Source: Moraxellaceae bacterium
GTDB lineage: Bacteria > Pseudomonadota > Gammaproteobacteria > Pseudomonadales > Moraxellaceae
Assembly (NCBI GenBank): GCA_020697295.1
Contig: JAJFBF010000008.1
Location: 1-64,000 of the forward strand
Length of the DNA stretch: 64,000 nt
Direction of reading: 5' to 3'
Shown: positions 53,708 to 63,102 of the stretch, in pieces
How positions within the stretch are numbered: the first letter of the stretch is position 1
Layout of the letters: every line of letters starts with the position of its first letter
The notes under the pieces: generated by a model
What the model was told of the DNA's origin: nothing
Seen by the model: the letters and a program-made list of their open reading frames with translations, nothing else
The model's database searches: none
Made by a program: the position numbers and the translations under genes

Positions 53708-55792
53708 ATGATGGAACGACAAAAAGGATGCGTACTGGGGCTGCTGTCCCTGCTGGCGGCCCCCCTGGAAACGGCCCGTGCCGCTACCGCGGAGCCGCTT
53801 GTGCTGGCGGCCAACACCGACCTGCTGACCCTGCCGCTGGAGGATCTCGGTCGCCTCCGCGTGGATGTCGCCACCGGCACTCCCACCCCGCTCGCAGCCA
53901 CGCCCGCCGCCACCAGCCTGCGCCAGGACACAGACGTACGCGCCCTCGGCAGCCGCACCGTGGATGAAGCCCTGGCCGGCATTCCCGGCCTGCACGTCTC
54001 TTCCTACAGCGGCCCGCAGGGCACCACCCGCTATTACTTCCGTGGCCTCTCCGCCGGCCTCAACACGCAAGCGCTGATCATGGTCAACGGCATTCCCGTC
54101 ACCACCGTCGGCATCAGCAACCTGCCCCTCGAAGGCGGCCTGCCCATGGCGCAGGTGCGGCGCATCGAGGTCATCCGCGGCCCGGGCTCGGCAGTGCACG
54201 GCGTCGACGCCTTCGGCGGCGTCATCAACATCATCACCAAGGACGCCGCCGACCTGCCCGGCACCCAGGCCGGCGCCAGCTACGGCAGCTTCGACACCTT
54301 CTCCAGCCACGTCTCGCAAAGCGGCAAGCTCGCCGGCGCCGATGCGCTTCTGCAGCTGGCGTACAGCGGCACGCAAGGGGACGACTCGGGCCGCATTGAT
54401 AGCGACACGCAAACTCTCTTCGATCAGCTGGGTGGCACTTCAGCTTCGCGCGCGCCGGGACCCACCCACCAGCAGCTCAAGCGCTTCGATGCCTACAGCA
54501 GTTTCAAATGGCAGGAGGTTGACGCCCATTTCTTCCTGCGCCAGATCCGCGACTATGGCGTCAGCCCCGCCGTCACCGGCGCACTCGATCCCGTGGGCCT
54601 GCTGTCCTGGCAGCGCGCCGGCGGCGATGTCAGCTGGCACCGCGAGAATCCGGGCGGCTGGAGCCTGCAGGCGCAACTCACCGCCTGGCATCTGGACATC
54701 GATACGCAGGAGCCGCTGCGGCTGTATCCCGCCGGCGCCTTCAACAGCTTTCCGGACGGCCTGCAGGACAAGCTCGAGATCAACGAGAATACGGCGCGCG
54801 CCACCGTCACCGCGATTTTCGAAGGCTGGAAAGGGCATCGCCTGCGCCTGGGCGCCGGCTGGGGCGTGAACGACCTGGTGAAGGTGCGGCAGTGGACCAA
54901 CTACCTCGTCACCGGCCCCGGCACCTATGCGCTGCGCCCGGGCGGCCTAACCGAGGTCAGCGATACGCCGGCCTCAGGATTGCCGGAGGAAGACCGCAAG
55001 GTCACCTTCGCCGTCCTGCAGGACGAGTGGCAGCTACTGCCGCGCTGGCACCTGACCGCCGGCCTGCGCCACGACCGCTTCGACGACTTTGACGAAGTCA
55101 CGACGCCGCGCCTGACGCTGGCCTGGCAAGCGCGGCCCGACCTCACCGCCAAGCTGATCCATGGCGAAGCCTTTCGCGCGCCATCGGTGACCGATGTCGC
55201 GTTTGGCAACGGCAACATTGGCGCCGAACGCTTGCGCAGCACCGAGCTCGGGCTGTCCTGGCTGCCGGACGCGCACTGGAACGGCGACCTCAATCTCTAC
55301 CGCTTCGTCATGCGCGATCTCATCACCCTGGTGCCGGGCCCCACGCTGCAAGTGCAGAACAGCGGCCGCGGGCGAGGCCATGGAGCCGAGCTGGAAGTCG
55401 GCTATCAGGATGCAGGCTGGCGCCTGCTCGGCAATGTGTCGGTGCAGCGAACGCACGACGAAAGCAGCGGCGATGATCTCGGCCTCGCCCCGGATTACCT
55501 CGCCTATCTGAGGCTCAGCCGCGACCTGGCGCCGGGCTGGCAACTCAGCAGCCAGCTCAACCACGTGGGCCAGCGCCAGCGCGCGCCCGGCGATACGCAG
55601 CCGGCCCTGGATGGCTACACCACGCTGGACCTGCACCTGCGGCACCTGGCGGCCGCCGGGCTCGAGATTTTCCTCACCGGCCGCAACCTGCTCGATGACG
55701 ACATCACCGAGCCCGGCATCATGCCGGTGCCGAGCAGCATTCCCCTGCCCGGCCTCAGCGTCAGCGTGGGCTTCAACAAGGCCTGGGACTGA
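53708..55792 (+). CDS. TonB-dependent receptor (FepA/colicin I receptor-like)
   Basis: The 694-residue outer-membrane protein has a signal peptide (about 1-27), a plug (about 60-200; DEALAGIPGLHVSSYSG, RRIEVIRGPGSAVHGVDAFGGVINIITK) and a beta-barrel ending in SVSVGFNKAWD. It is shorter than the PiuA-like receptor and belongs to a different branch. No Fur box is visible upstream, so its ligand need not be iron. The start is the first of two adjacent ATGs after AGGA; one residue either way is possible. Confidence 0.9.
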   Translation: MMERQKGCVLGLLSLLAAPLETARAATAEPLVLAANTDLLTLPLEDLGRLRVDVATGTPTPLAATPAATSLRQDTDVRALGSRTVDEALAGIPGLHVSSYSGPQGTTRYYFRGLSAGLNTQALIMVNGIPVTTVGISNLPLEGGLPMAQVRRIEVIRGPGSAVHGVDAFGGVINIITKDAADLPGTQAGASYGSFDTFSSHVSQSGKLAGADALLQLAYSGTQGDDSGRIDSDTQTLFDQLGGTSASRAPGPTHQQLKRFDAYSSFKWQEVDAHFFLRQIRDYGVSPAVTGALDPVGLLSWQRAGGDVSWHRENPGGWSLQAQLTAWHLDIDTQEPLRLYPAGAFNSFPDGLQDKLEINENTARATVTAIFEGWKGHRLRLGAGWGVNDLVKVRQWTNYLVTGPGTYALRPGGLTEVSDTPASGLPEEDRKVTFAVLQDEWQLLPRWHLTAGLRHDRFDDFDEVTTPRLTLAWQARPDLTAKLIHGEAFRAPSVTDVAFGNGNIGAERLRSTELGLSWLPDAHWNGDLNLYRFVMRDLITLVPGPTLQVQNSGRGRGHGAELEVGYQDAGWRLLGNVSVQRTHDESSGDDLGLAPDYLAYLRLSRDLAPGWQLSSQLNHVGQRQRAPGDTQPALDGYTTLDLHLRHLAAAGLEIFLTGRNLLDDDITEPGIMPVPSSIPLPGLSVSVGFNKAWD

Positions 55793-56049
55793 ACCGGACA
55801 GCCGCCGGGCATCCGTCCTGCCCACCGGGTACGCCTGCCGCAAAGCGGGTCGTGGCTCATTGACTGTCGGGGGCCGACAGGCAGGGGTGGCAGGAGCACG
55901 ACCACCCTCCGGGACTGACGACCGTCTGCCCGGCGGCACGGCAGGGCCGCCACGCGTCGGCGGCAAGCGCCTCCCGCACGGCGCCAGCTAGTGTGCCGTA
56001 CCTCACAAGGTGTAGCTAAATAGCCATGCGAAAGGGGGCGGGAAGGTCC

Positions 56050-57195
56050 ATGACAACAACAAAAACATGGCGGCAAAAGCTGGCGGCGGTCCTGGAATGG
56101 TCGCCGGTGGACAAGGGGCAGATCCTGCTCGTCATGCTGGTGCCCATCCTCGGCCAGTACATGCTCTGGACTCTCTATGTGCTGGACCGCTCCGACCACA
56201 CCCTGCTGGTGAACGTCGCGGCGTTGAACCGGGTGCAGCAGGTGGAGGGCGTCATGCTGGCCGGCGCCCTGCTGCTGATCGCGCTCGGCCTCCTGCTGCG
56301 CCGCCGCCATCCCGACAGCCTCTGGTTCCAGCACCTGGCGGTGCAGTACTACGCCATCGTGCTGCCCTTTCTCGGCTACGGCGTCGGCCTCAATGCCATC
56401 AGCACGGGCATCGTCCTGATCGGGGCGCCCATCTTCGGCTTTATCGTGCTGAACCGGCGCGTCGTCTGGCTGGCCACCGGCACCGCCGTCTCCCTCGTGC
56501 TCAGCATCAGCATCGCCACCGCCGAGGGCTTGCTGCCCTATGCGCCGGTCATGCAGCCGGTAACGAGCGCCACCGTGCTGAGTTTCCAGACCTACAGCGT
56601 GCTCAGCTTCGCCGCGCCGCACTTCCTTTTCATCCTCCTGCTCGCCGACCAGACCCTGCATTTCTGGCGCGAGCGCGAAAACACCATCCGCGAAATCTCC
56701 CGCACCGACATGCTGACCGGTATCCCCAACCGCCGCAGCATCATGGAAGTGCTGGACAAGGAGGTGGCGCGCACCCGCCGTCACGGCCCGCCCCTGTGCG
56801 TGGTCATCCTCGACCTCGACCACTTCAAGAAGGTCAACGACACCTGGGGCCATCCCACCGGCGACAAGGTGCTGCGGGAAGCCGCGCGCGTGCTGCGCGA
56901 GTCCATCCGCACGTGCGACTGCATCGGCCGCTACGGCGGCGAGGAATTCATGATCGTGCTGCCGGACACCAACGCCGAAGGCGCCGCGGTCCTGCTGGAG
57001 CGCTGTCGCGCAGCGCTGGCCGCCACCATCATTCGCGCCGAAACCGGCAAGACTTTCACCATCAGCGCCAGCTTCGGCGTGGTGTGCAACGTGAAAGACA
57101 TGAACATGGATGGCGAAACGCTGATCAGGCTGGCGGACGAGGCGCTCTACCGCGCCAAGGAAAACGGCCGCAATCGCGTGGAAATGGCGGCTTGA
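56050..57195 (+). CDS. Membrane diguanylate cyclase, third relative
   Basis: The 381-residue protein has about six helices (about 27-210) and a GGDEF domain with LDLDHFKKVNDTWGHP and RYGGEEF. RTCD before it is an intact RxxD inhibition site. It should synthesise c-di-GMP. The N-terminus MTTTKTWRQKLAAVLEWSPVDKGQI closely matches the start of the 27.3 kb paralog, which supports the ATG at 56050 over the track's eight-residue extension. GGGAAGG precedes it. Confidence 0.92.
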   Translation: MTTTKTWRQKLAAVLEWSPVDKGQILLVMLVPILGQYMLWTLYVLDRSDHTLLVNVAALNRVQQVEGVMLAGALLLIALGLLLRRRHPDSLWFQHLAVQYYAIVLPFLGYGVGLNAISTGIVLIGAPIFGFIVLNRRVVWLATGTAVSLVLSISIATAEGLLPYAPVMQPVTSATVLSFQTYSVLSFAAPHFLFILLLADQTLHFWRERENTIREISRTDMLTGIPNRRSIMEVLDKEVARTRRHGPPLCVVILDLDHFKKVNDTWGHPTGDKVLREAARVLRESIRTCDCIGRYGGEEFMIVLPDTNAEGAAVLLERCRAALAATIIRAETGKTFTISASFGVVCNVKDMNMDGETLIRLADEALYRAKENGRNRVEMAA

Positions 57196-57516
57196 GGAAC
57201 GGCAGTCAGGGCGGATGCCATTGACGGGCGGACTATCAGGGAACGGCTGTCCGCCGCAAAAGACGTAAGCCCTTTTGGCGCTCCGTTCGTCGGGCGCAGG
57301 AGAAAATTCATCCTCCACCCTCCGACTCTCCCCCAATTCCGGGGTAGAGCCTCCCCCGCGCCTCTCCTACACTCGAAAACTTGCCGGTACCGCCCTTTCC
57401 CCTGATGGACAGGCCGCGTCCTCTTGAGACCTTGCCCCGAAAGCGACCCGGTAGCCATGGACAACCACACCGCATTTTCGCCGCTCGCGGCATTTTTACA
57501 GGAGTACCTCCCCACC
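57196..57516. other. Intergenic region with a hairpin
   Basis: About 320 bp. GGCGGAC and GTCCGCC (57227-57255) form a 7-bp stem with a 15-base loop soon after the cyclase stop, perhaps its terminator, though no T run follows. I see no gene. The next gene's promoter must be near the right end. Confidence 0.5.
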
Positions 57517-58521
57517 ATGCGCAAGTCCCTCCTCGCCCTCGGTCTCTCGCTGGCCCTGCCCTTCGGCCTGGTGTCCCAGGCCCTGGCCCTGACGCCGCCC
57601 AAGATCGAAGTGAACTCCGGCTATGCCGACGACCTCCGGGATTTCGGCGGCACCATCGTCGTGCCGACGGTCTATGTGAACATGCTCGTCGAAGGCAAGA
57701 CCTTCATCTCCAAGCAGGGCAGCGCCCTGTCCACCCTCGGCGGCGGCAGCGCCAACTCGGTGAAGGCCAGCGCCCGCTACAAGGTCGTGGGCATGGACAA
57801 GGCGTTCGCGCAGTCCATCGCCAAACAGGCCTATGACGACTTCGTGAAGCGCATGCGCGACGCCGGCTACACGGTGCTGACCTACGACGATGTGAAAGAC
57901 CGCGATGTCATAAAGGAAATCGAGCGCGATACTGGCATCGACGCGGAATGGGGCCTGCCGGTGATGTCGCCGATCAACACCAGCGACAAGTACGTCATCG
58001 CCACGCCGAGCGATGCGCAGCAGTTCAAGATCGGCTTCACCGGCGCGTTCGCGCCGTTCATGAAGCGCGGCAAATCCAAACTCGACGACGCCGTGGTCGT
58101 GATTCCGCAGTACACCATCGTGGCGCCGCAGGTCTGGGGCGCCACGGACCAAGGCTACAACCGCATTTCCGCCGCCATCAACACCGCGCCCGGCATGAAC
58201 CTGAACTACGCCACCGTGTCGTGGGTGGGCAAGCCGCATGTGCGCATGGGCGGGAAGACGACCGGCGTGACGACCAAGAGCTATGTGGTGAACATCACCG
58301 AGAAGGCGGGCGAGATGGTGAAGACGGAAGAAACCACGCCGAAGGCCGCCAACGGCCTCAGCAAGGCGCTGTCCATGCTCGGGGGTGGCGGCAGCATCTC
58401 CGCCTCCTCCGCCAACTACACCTTCACGCTGGACCCGGCCGCTTATACGGAAGGCGCCATGAATGGCATCGGGGCTTTCAACGCGCAGGTGGGCGCCTAC
58501 GCGGCGACCGCCAAGAAGTAA
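57517..58521 (+). CDS. Secreted protein of unknown function
   Basis: The 334-residue product has a clean signal peptide (MRKSLLALGLSLALPFGLVSQALA, about 24 residues). The mature part is beta-rich with repeated Gly/Ser patches (LSTLGGGSANS, MLGGGGSISASS) and a C-terminal aromatic strand. I recognise no family; it may be periplasmic or a surface protein. AGGAG lies about 12 bases before the ATG, and the longer track frame has no ribosome site. It ends in a strong terminator, so it is probably monocistronic. Confidence 0.72.
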   Translation: MRKSLLALGLSLALPFGLVSQALALTPPKIEVNSGYADDLRDFGGTIVVPTVYVNMLVEGKTFISKQGSALSTLGGGSANSVKASARYKVVGMDKAFAQSIAKQAYDDFVKRMRDAGYTVLTYDDVKDRDVIKEIERDTGIDAEWGLPVMSPINTSDKYVIATPSDAQQFKIGFTGAFAPFMKRGKSKLDDAVVVIPQYTIVAPQVWGATDQGYNRISAAINTAPGMNLNYATVSWVGKPHVRMGGKTTGVTTKSYVVNITEKAGEMVKTEETTPKAANGLSKALSMLGGGGSISASSANYTFTLDPAAYTEGAMNGIGAFNAQVGAYAATAKK

Positions 58522-58534
58522 ACGCGCTTTGATC

Positions 58535-58566
58535 AAAAAGGCCCCGCTCCGGCGGGGCTTTTTTTT
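58535..58566 (+). terminator. Intrinsic terminator of the secreted unknown
   Basis: GCCCCGC and GCGGGGC form a 7-bp stem with a 4-base loop, followed by eight T. It begins about 20 bp after the stop. Confidence 0.92.
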
Positions 58567-58592
58567 GCCGTCTGAACGCCGTCGCCCCTGAC

Positions 58593-59243
58593 TCACCCCG
58601 CCTTGCGCAGCGTGAAATTGATGCGCTGTCGGCCCAGCACTGGATGCGGGTCGTCCTTCAGCGGCAATACCCCGTGAAAGCGCAGCCGGTCCACCCCACC
58701 CCACACCACCACGTCGCCGTGGTACAGCGGAATCCGGATCGCCTTGTCCGCGCGCGCCAGGCCGCCGAACAGGAAGGTCGCGGTCATGCCCAGTGAAACC
58801 GACACCACCGGCGCGCCAAGATCGCGCTCGTTCCGGTCCTGGTGCAGCGACATCCTGGCGCCGGGGAGGTAACGGTTGATCAGGCAGGCATCCGGCTGGA
58901 AGTCGTCGAAGCCGGCGGCCGCCGCGGCCTCGCGCGCCAGGACGGCAAACACTTCGGGCATGGCGGGCCAGGGCTGGCCGGTGTCCGGGTCCAGCGGACT
59001 GTAGCGATAGCCGCGCCTGTCCGTGGTCCAGCCGAGCGGGCCGCAATTGGTCAGGGCTACCGACATGGTGAAGCCGCCCGGCGTGACCATGTGCCGGAAC
59101 GGCGAAGCCGTCTGCAGCAGGGCCAGGGCCGGCAGCAGCGCCTCCACACGAGGCAGGGCAAAACCGCGCAGCACGACCGCCTGCGGCCCCAGGAATTCGC
59201 GCTGGCCGATACGCTCGTGCTCGAAAAGATCAGGCGTTTTCAT
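58593..59243 (-). CDS. alkB: AlkB-type Fe(II)/2-oxoglutarate DNA/RNA demethylase
   Basis: The 216-residue protein repairs alkylated bases by oxidative demethylation. The metal and cofactor residues are in place: His134 and Asp136 in SLHQDRNE, His190 in RFHGV, and Arg207/Arg213 in RQRINFTLR, which align with H131/D133/H187/R204/R210 of E. coli AlkB. WTTDRRGYRYS is also typical. Length equals E. coli AlkB. It is monocistronic here; no ada gene is adjacent. Confidence 0.95.
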   Translation of the reverse strand: MKTPDLFEHERIGQREFLGPQAVVLRGFALPRVEALLPALALLQTASPFRHMVTPGGFTMSVALTNCGPLGWTTDRRGYRYSPLDPDTGQPWPAMPEVFAVLAREAAAAAGFDDFQPDACLINRYLPGARMSLHQDRNERDLGAPVVSVSLGMTATFLFGGLARADKAIRIPLYHGDVVVWGGVDRLRFHGVLPLKDDPHPVLGRQRINFTLRKAG

Positions 59244-59514
59244 GCGGCATTTTTCTGAAGGAAGCCGGGGGCGTTGCCCGCACTGCGCAGCACACGTGAC
59301 GGACTCAGGTCGCGGCCTTCAGTGTCCGCTGGTTGCCGAAGTACTCGCGCATCAGGACATGCAGGCGATCGGCCTCGGGACGCGCCCAATCGCGCTGCAG
59401 CTCGCAGGCAAGACCTGCCACAGAAAATTCCGCCGCCCCGAATGGCCGCGCAATCATTCAATGCAAGGGCTCCACGGCAGTGTCGAACGCCACTTGCCTG
59501 GAGCCCATTCCGTT

Positions 59515-60750
59515 TCACACCAGCATCTGCCGCACCACCGCCTCGCAGGTGGCCTGGTCCATGTAGCGCGGCACCGCATAGGTGAAGTGCGCTTCCTGCA
59601 GCGCGGCTTCGGCGATGGCCGGAATGTCGGCCTCGCGCAAGTCCTTCAGCCCTTCGGGAATGCCGCAGTCCTGCTTGAGCTGGCGGATGTGCGCGATAAA
59701 TTTGTCCGCGAGCTCCGCCTCGCCCTCGCCACCGGCCGCGAGGCCGCTGACGCGCGCCAGCTCCGCCAGGCGCCCGGTGCAGGCCGGCTTGGAATACTCG
59801 AGCACATAGGGCAGGACGATGGCGTTGGCCCAGCCGTGCGGCGTGTGATAGTAGCCGCCGAAGTTATGGGCGATGCCGTGCGTATACCCCAGGCCGGCGC
59901 GGTTCAGCGCCATGCCGGCGCGATAGGCGGCCCAGGACATCATCTGGCGCGAATCCTCATCGCTGCCATCGGCCATCACGCGCGGCAGGTGGCGCATGAT
60001 CAGGCTCACCGCCTCCAGCGCATACTGGTCGCTTTCCGGCGTCGCGATGCGCGCGATATAGGCCTCGACAGCGTGCGTCAGCGCATCCATGCCGGTGGCG
60101 GCGGTGCCGGCACGCGGCAAGCCTGTCATCAGGCGTCCGTCGAGCGCGGCCATGCGCGGCACCAGCTTGTGGTCGATGATGGGCAGCTTGCGCTTGTTCG
60201 CGGGATCGGAGATCACCGCGCCTACCGACACTTCGGAGCCGGTGCCGGCCGTGGTGGGGATGCAGTAGATCGGCAGCGGCGCATTCGCCACCTTGAAGAA
60301 GCCGGCCATCTCCAGGATGGCCTTGTCGTTGCTCGCGCAGGCCGCGACGATCTTGGCCGCATCCATCGCTGAGCCGCCGCCCACCGCGAGCACCGCCTGG
60401 CAGCCGTCGCGCCGGAGCATTGCCAGCGCTTCCTCGACCTGCTCGATGCGCGGGTCGGGCAGCACGCCGTCATAGACCGTCACCGCCACGCCCTGCGCTT
60501 CCAGCCGCGCCCGCAGCGGTTCCACGATGCCGAGCTTGACCAGCATGGCGTCCGTGACCAGCAGCAGCCGCTTGGCCCCGGTGCCGGCGAGGGCGTCGCA
60601 GAGCAGCAGCGAGGCGCCGGGGCCGGCGAAGATTTCCGGCGGCCGGATGATCAGGGCGAGGGCCTTGCCCACGTACTTGAGGCTGCCGGTCAGGCCGCGG
60701 TAGAAGCGTTCCTGGAGGGGAAAGGGGATGCTGCGGGTCAGGGTATTCAT
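59515..60750 (-). CDS. Iron-containing alcohol dehydrogenase
   Basis: The 411-residue protein is a group III (Fe-type) alcohol dehydrogenase: GGGSAMDAAK for NAD binding (about 107-116), TTAGTGSEV, and the metal-ligand cluster MDALTHAVEAY plus GYTHGIAHNFGGYYHTPHG with the His residues. It interconverts an alcohol and aldehyde. The ATG at 60750 fits the family start; the 30-residue extension in the track is unlikely. Possible role: fatty alcohol or short alcohol oxidation in the lipid network, which is inference. Confidence 0.9.
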   Translation of the reverse strand: MNTLTRSIPFPLQERFYRGLTGSLKYVGKALALIIRPPEIFAGPGASLLLCDALAGTGAKRLLLVTDAMLVKLGIVEPLRARLEAQGVAVTVYDGVLPDPRIEQVEEALAMLRRDGCQAVLAVGGGSAMDAAKIVAACASNDKAILEMAGFFKVANAPLPIYCIPTTAGTGSEVSVGAVISDPANKRKLPIIDHKLVPRMAALDGRLMTGLPRAGTAATGMDALTHAVEAYIARIATPESDQYALEAVSLIMRHLPRVMADGSDEDSRQMMSWAAYRAGMALNRAGLGYTHGIAHNFGGYYHTPHGWANAIVLPYVLEYSKPACTGRLAELARVSGLAAGGEGEAELADKFIAHIRQLKQDCGIPEGLKDLREADIPAIAEAALQEAHFTYAVPRYMDQATCEAVVRQMLV

Positions 60751-61303
60751 GAAGAGGCGTTCCGGCGAGACAAGGTAAACGGGGCGGGATGGAGTCCAGG
60801 ACCCCCGGGGGAATAAGGCGCCCCCGGATTGTGCCGGCACCTGGCGGCCAGCGCCAAGGCCAAAGGGGACAGATTCGTGGCCGGGCGCCGCCCGCTGCGG
60901 CCCGACCGCCCGAAAGTGGCCCGGGGACGGTCAAGTCCCGGACCGCCGCCCCTGCAGTCCGGTCGCCCCGGCCGGCGACCGGACTGCAGGCAAAGTATCG
61001 AAGCAGGGCGTCACGATCCTGAAACGCGCCACCGCAGTGGTCGATGCCGTGTACAGGCTTGGTATGGATTCCTGAGCAGGACTACGCGACCGGTGATGCG
61101 GCGCCGCTCACGCCCCCTATCCTGCCTGAGGACAGTCGCCAGAAGCGGGCCACCCGGTGGAGAAGCAGCTCGCCTTCCACTTCCTCCATCGGTTGGGACG
61201 CCACGGCCGCTAGCGCCATCCGGCCGAACGCGCCCATCCAGCAGCAGTTCCTGCCGCCGCGCACCGCCCCTTCCCCCTGTCACTGACCTGAGGAGGAAAT
61301 GCC
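60751..61303. other. Long intergenic spacer with a large palindrome
   Basis: About 550 bp. The plus-strand ORFs across it are Arg/Pro-rich and lack ribosome sites. CTGCAGTCCGGTCGCC (60952-60967) is mirrored by GGCGACCGGACTGCAG (60974-60989) with a 6-base centre, a very strong hairpin of unknown role. The rest shows nothing I can assign beyond the promoters of the two flanking divergent genes. Confidence 0.55.
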
Positions 61304-62002
61304 ATGCCACATTCGCTACCGCGCCTGCGCTTCCACCCACTGCTGGCGGCCGTGCTGCTCGCCGCCAGCGCCACGCTCGCCATGGCCGAAGGGCAGGCGG
61401 ACTCGCCTGTCGCCCGCAGCAATATCGCCGGCGGCGTCACCATTGTCCCGGACCGGATCATTGCCGAGGGCCTGCGTGCCTCCGCGCTGCTCGATGCCGA
61501 GGTCTACAACGGCCGCAGCCAGCAGCTCGGCCGCGTGAGCGAACTCATTGCCACGCAGCGCGAGGGCAGGCTGCGCCTTGTCTTCGTCGACACCGGTGGC
61601 TTCCTCGACATTGGCGGCAAGGAAGTGGCCGTGCCGGTCGCCCACTTCGCCGCGCTCGCGCGCCAGTTCGTGCTGCGCAACGCCACGCGCGACAGCCTGG
61701 CGCAATATCCCGAAGTCAGTTCCGAACGCGTGACGCAGCAGGATGATGTGCGCCTGTCCCGCCTGCTCGAGGCCGGTGTGTACAACGACGCCGGCGAGCA
61801 CCTCGGTGAAGTGAACGACCTCGTGGTGTCGCGCGAGGGCGTGGTCACGGTTGTCATCCTGGATGTCGACGGCTTCCTGGGCCTGGATGAACACCGTATT
61901 GCCGTGCCGCTGCAGCAGTTCCGCGGGCTGGACCTGCGCATGGTGCTACCGCGGGCGACCCGGGACATCCTGCGCGATCTGCCACCCTACCGCGGACGCT
62001 AG
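61304..62002 (+). CDS. Secreted protein with two PRC-barrel repeats
   Basis: The 232-residue protein has a signal peptide (about 1-28) and two PRC-barrel-like repeats (about 55-130 and 148-225), with GRSQQLGRVSELIA and AGEHLGEVNDLVV at matching positions. PRC-barrels are small beta-barrels found in envelope and ribosome-maturation proteins; the function here is unknown. GGAGG lies 7 bases before the ATG. Its stop overlaps the convergent YetF-like stop by four bases. Confidence 0.82.
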   Translation: MPHSLPRLRFHPLLAAVLLAASATLAMAEGQADSPVARSNIAGGVTIVPDRIIAEGLRASALLDAEVYNGRSQQLGRVSELIATQREGRLRLVFVDTGGFLDIGGKEVAVPVAHFAALARQFVLRNATRDSLAQYPEVSSERVTQQDDVRLSRLLEAGVYNDAGEHLGEVNDLVVSREGVVTVVILDVDGFLGLDEHRIAVPLQQFRGLDLRMVLPRATRDILRDLPPYRGR

Positions 62003-62526
62003 TCCGGCACGCCGGGCACGCCCTGCAGCGCGCCGGTGGCGCCCGTGTGGGCGCGCTGCACCACGCTCAGCGCGCCGTTGGTCTCGAGAATCACCGCCTC
62101 GACGTCCTCCAGTGCCGCGTGCCCATATGCGCGCAGCGTCGCGCGGACCTCATCGTGGCTGACGCGGGCGCGGCGCATGGCCACTTCAAGGAAGGCGCCG
62201 CGATGGAGGAGCAGCACCGGCTCACCATTGACAAGGCGTTCGATACCTGCCGAACGGCTCGTCAGCCACGCCAGCCCGTACTGCATGCCGATCAGCAGCA
62301 AGAAGGCCAGCAGTCCCTGCGCCAGTGCCACACTGCCGGTGAGGATGACGCTGGCCAGTGTGGAGCCAAGCGCAATCGTCACCACGAAGTCGAAGGAATT
62401 CATCTTGGAAAGCGTGCGCTGGCCGGACAGGCGCAGCAGCACCAGCATGGCCGGATAGGCGAGCACGGCAATGACGAAGGTGCGCGCCAGCGTGCTCCAG
62501 CCACTGAAGAGGATGTCGTTACTCAT
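61999..62526 (-). CDS. DUF421 (YetF/YcaP) family membrane protein
   Basis: The 175-residue protein has three N-terminal membrane helices with SGQRTLSKMNSFDFVVTIALGSTLAS, the DUF421 hallmark, and a cytosolic domain with NGEPVLLLHRGAFLEVAMRRARVSHDEVRATLRAYG. Function is not established. The track frame is longer by 71 residues, but the ATG at 62526 gives the family start. It overlaps the PRC-barrel stop on the opposite strand. Confidence 0.88.
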   Translation of the reverse strand: MSNDILFSGWSTLARTFVIAVLAYPAMLVLLRLSGQRTLSKMNSFDFVVTIALGSTLASVILTGSVALAQGLLAFLLLIGMQYGLAWLTSRSAGIERLVNGEPVLLLHRGAFLEVAMRRARVSHDEVRATLRAYGHAALEDVEAVILETNGALSVVQRAHTGATGALQGVPGVPD

Positions 62527-62663
62527 GCCCGCGCTCCTGCCTGGAAACGCCGTGCGTCCCGTGTCGCAACGGCATGACGGGCGGAGCGACGGCGAAGACG
62601 CTGCTATGCTTTTTGCGGGCCCGGCGCCCGGCATGTCCGTCGCGCTCCGCCCTGGAGGTGCCC

Positions 62664-63017
62664 ATGAAACTGCCTGCCGCCATCCCGCCACTCCTTGTCG
62701 CTGCCCTGGTGCTCGCGCCTGGCATCCTGCCGGCGCCAACCCGTGCGGGGCCCGTGGAAGCCGTGAAACAGATCCGCGGCACCGGGGTGATCCACCGCAT
62801 CGACCGGGCGCAGATGCGGCTCACGCTGACGCACGAACCCATCCGCGAGCTCGGCTGGCCGGCGGGCACCACCAGTGTCGCGGTGAGCCCGGACCTGCCC
62901 CTCGGCGCGTTCTGGCCGGGGCAGCAGGTCGTGATCACACTCGACGAAGACGGACGCATCATCTGGCTGGAGCCGGTGCTCGAAGCCGACGCCATTCCCC
63001 CCTTCCCCGAGCCCTAG
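62664..63017 (+). CDS. CusF-like periplasmic protein lacking the copper methionines
   Basis: The 117-residue protein has a signal peptide (about 1-28) and a CusF-type beta-barrel: GVIHRIDRAQMRLTLTHEPIRELGWP and a closing GQQVVITLDEDG. His57 and Trp65 match the CusF ligands H36 and W44. The two methionines of the copper site (WPAMTM in CusF) are Gly68 and Thr70 here. Cu(I) binding should therefore be weaker or lost. GGAGGTG precedes the ATG at 62664; the track's 30-residue extension is rejected. No cus-type RND genes are adjacent. Confidence 0.8.
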   Translation: MKLPAAIPPLLVAALVLAPGILPAPTRAGPVEAVKQIRGTGVIHRIDRAQMRLTLTHEPIRELGWPAGTTSVAVSPDLPLGAFWPGQQVVITLDEDGRIIWLEPVLEADAIPPFPEP

Positions 63018-63102
63018 CGCCACGGCGCCGCAGCCATGCCCCGCACACCATTACCGCCGGGGCGGCCCGACATCCGGTCCCGCCCCGGCGGCAACGCGCC
63101 AA

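Noticed and set aside
60829-61746. 305-residue plus-strand ORF entering the PRC-barrel gene
   Set aside because: It is Arg/Pro-rich and out of frame with the PRC-barrel gene, which has a signal peptide and ribosome site.
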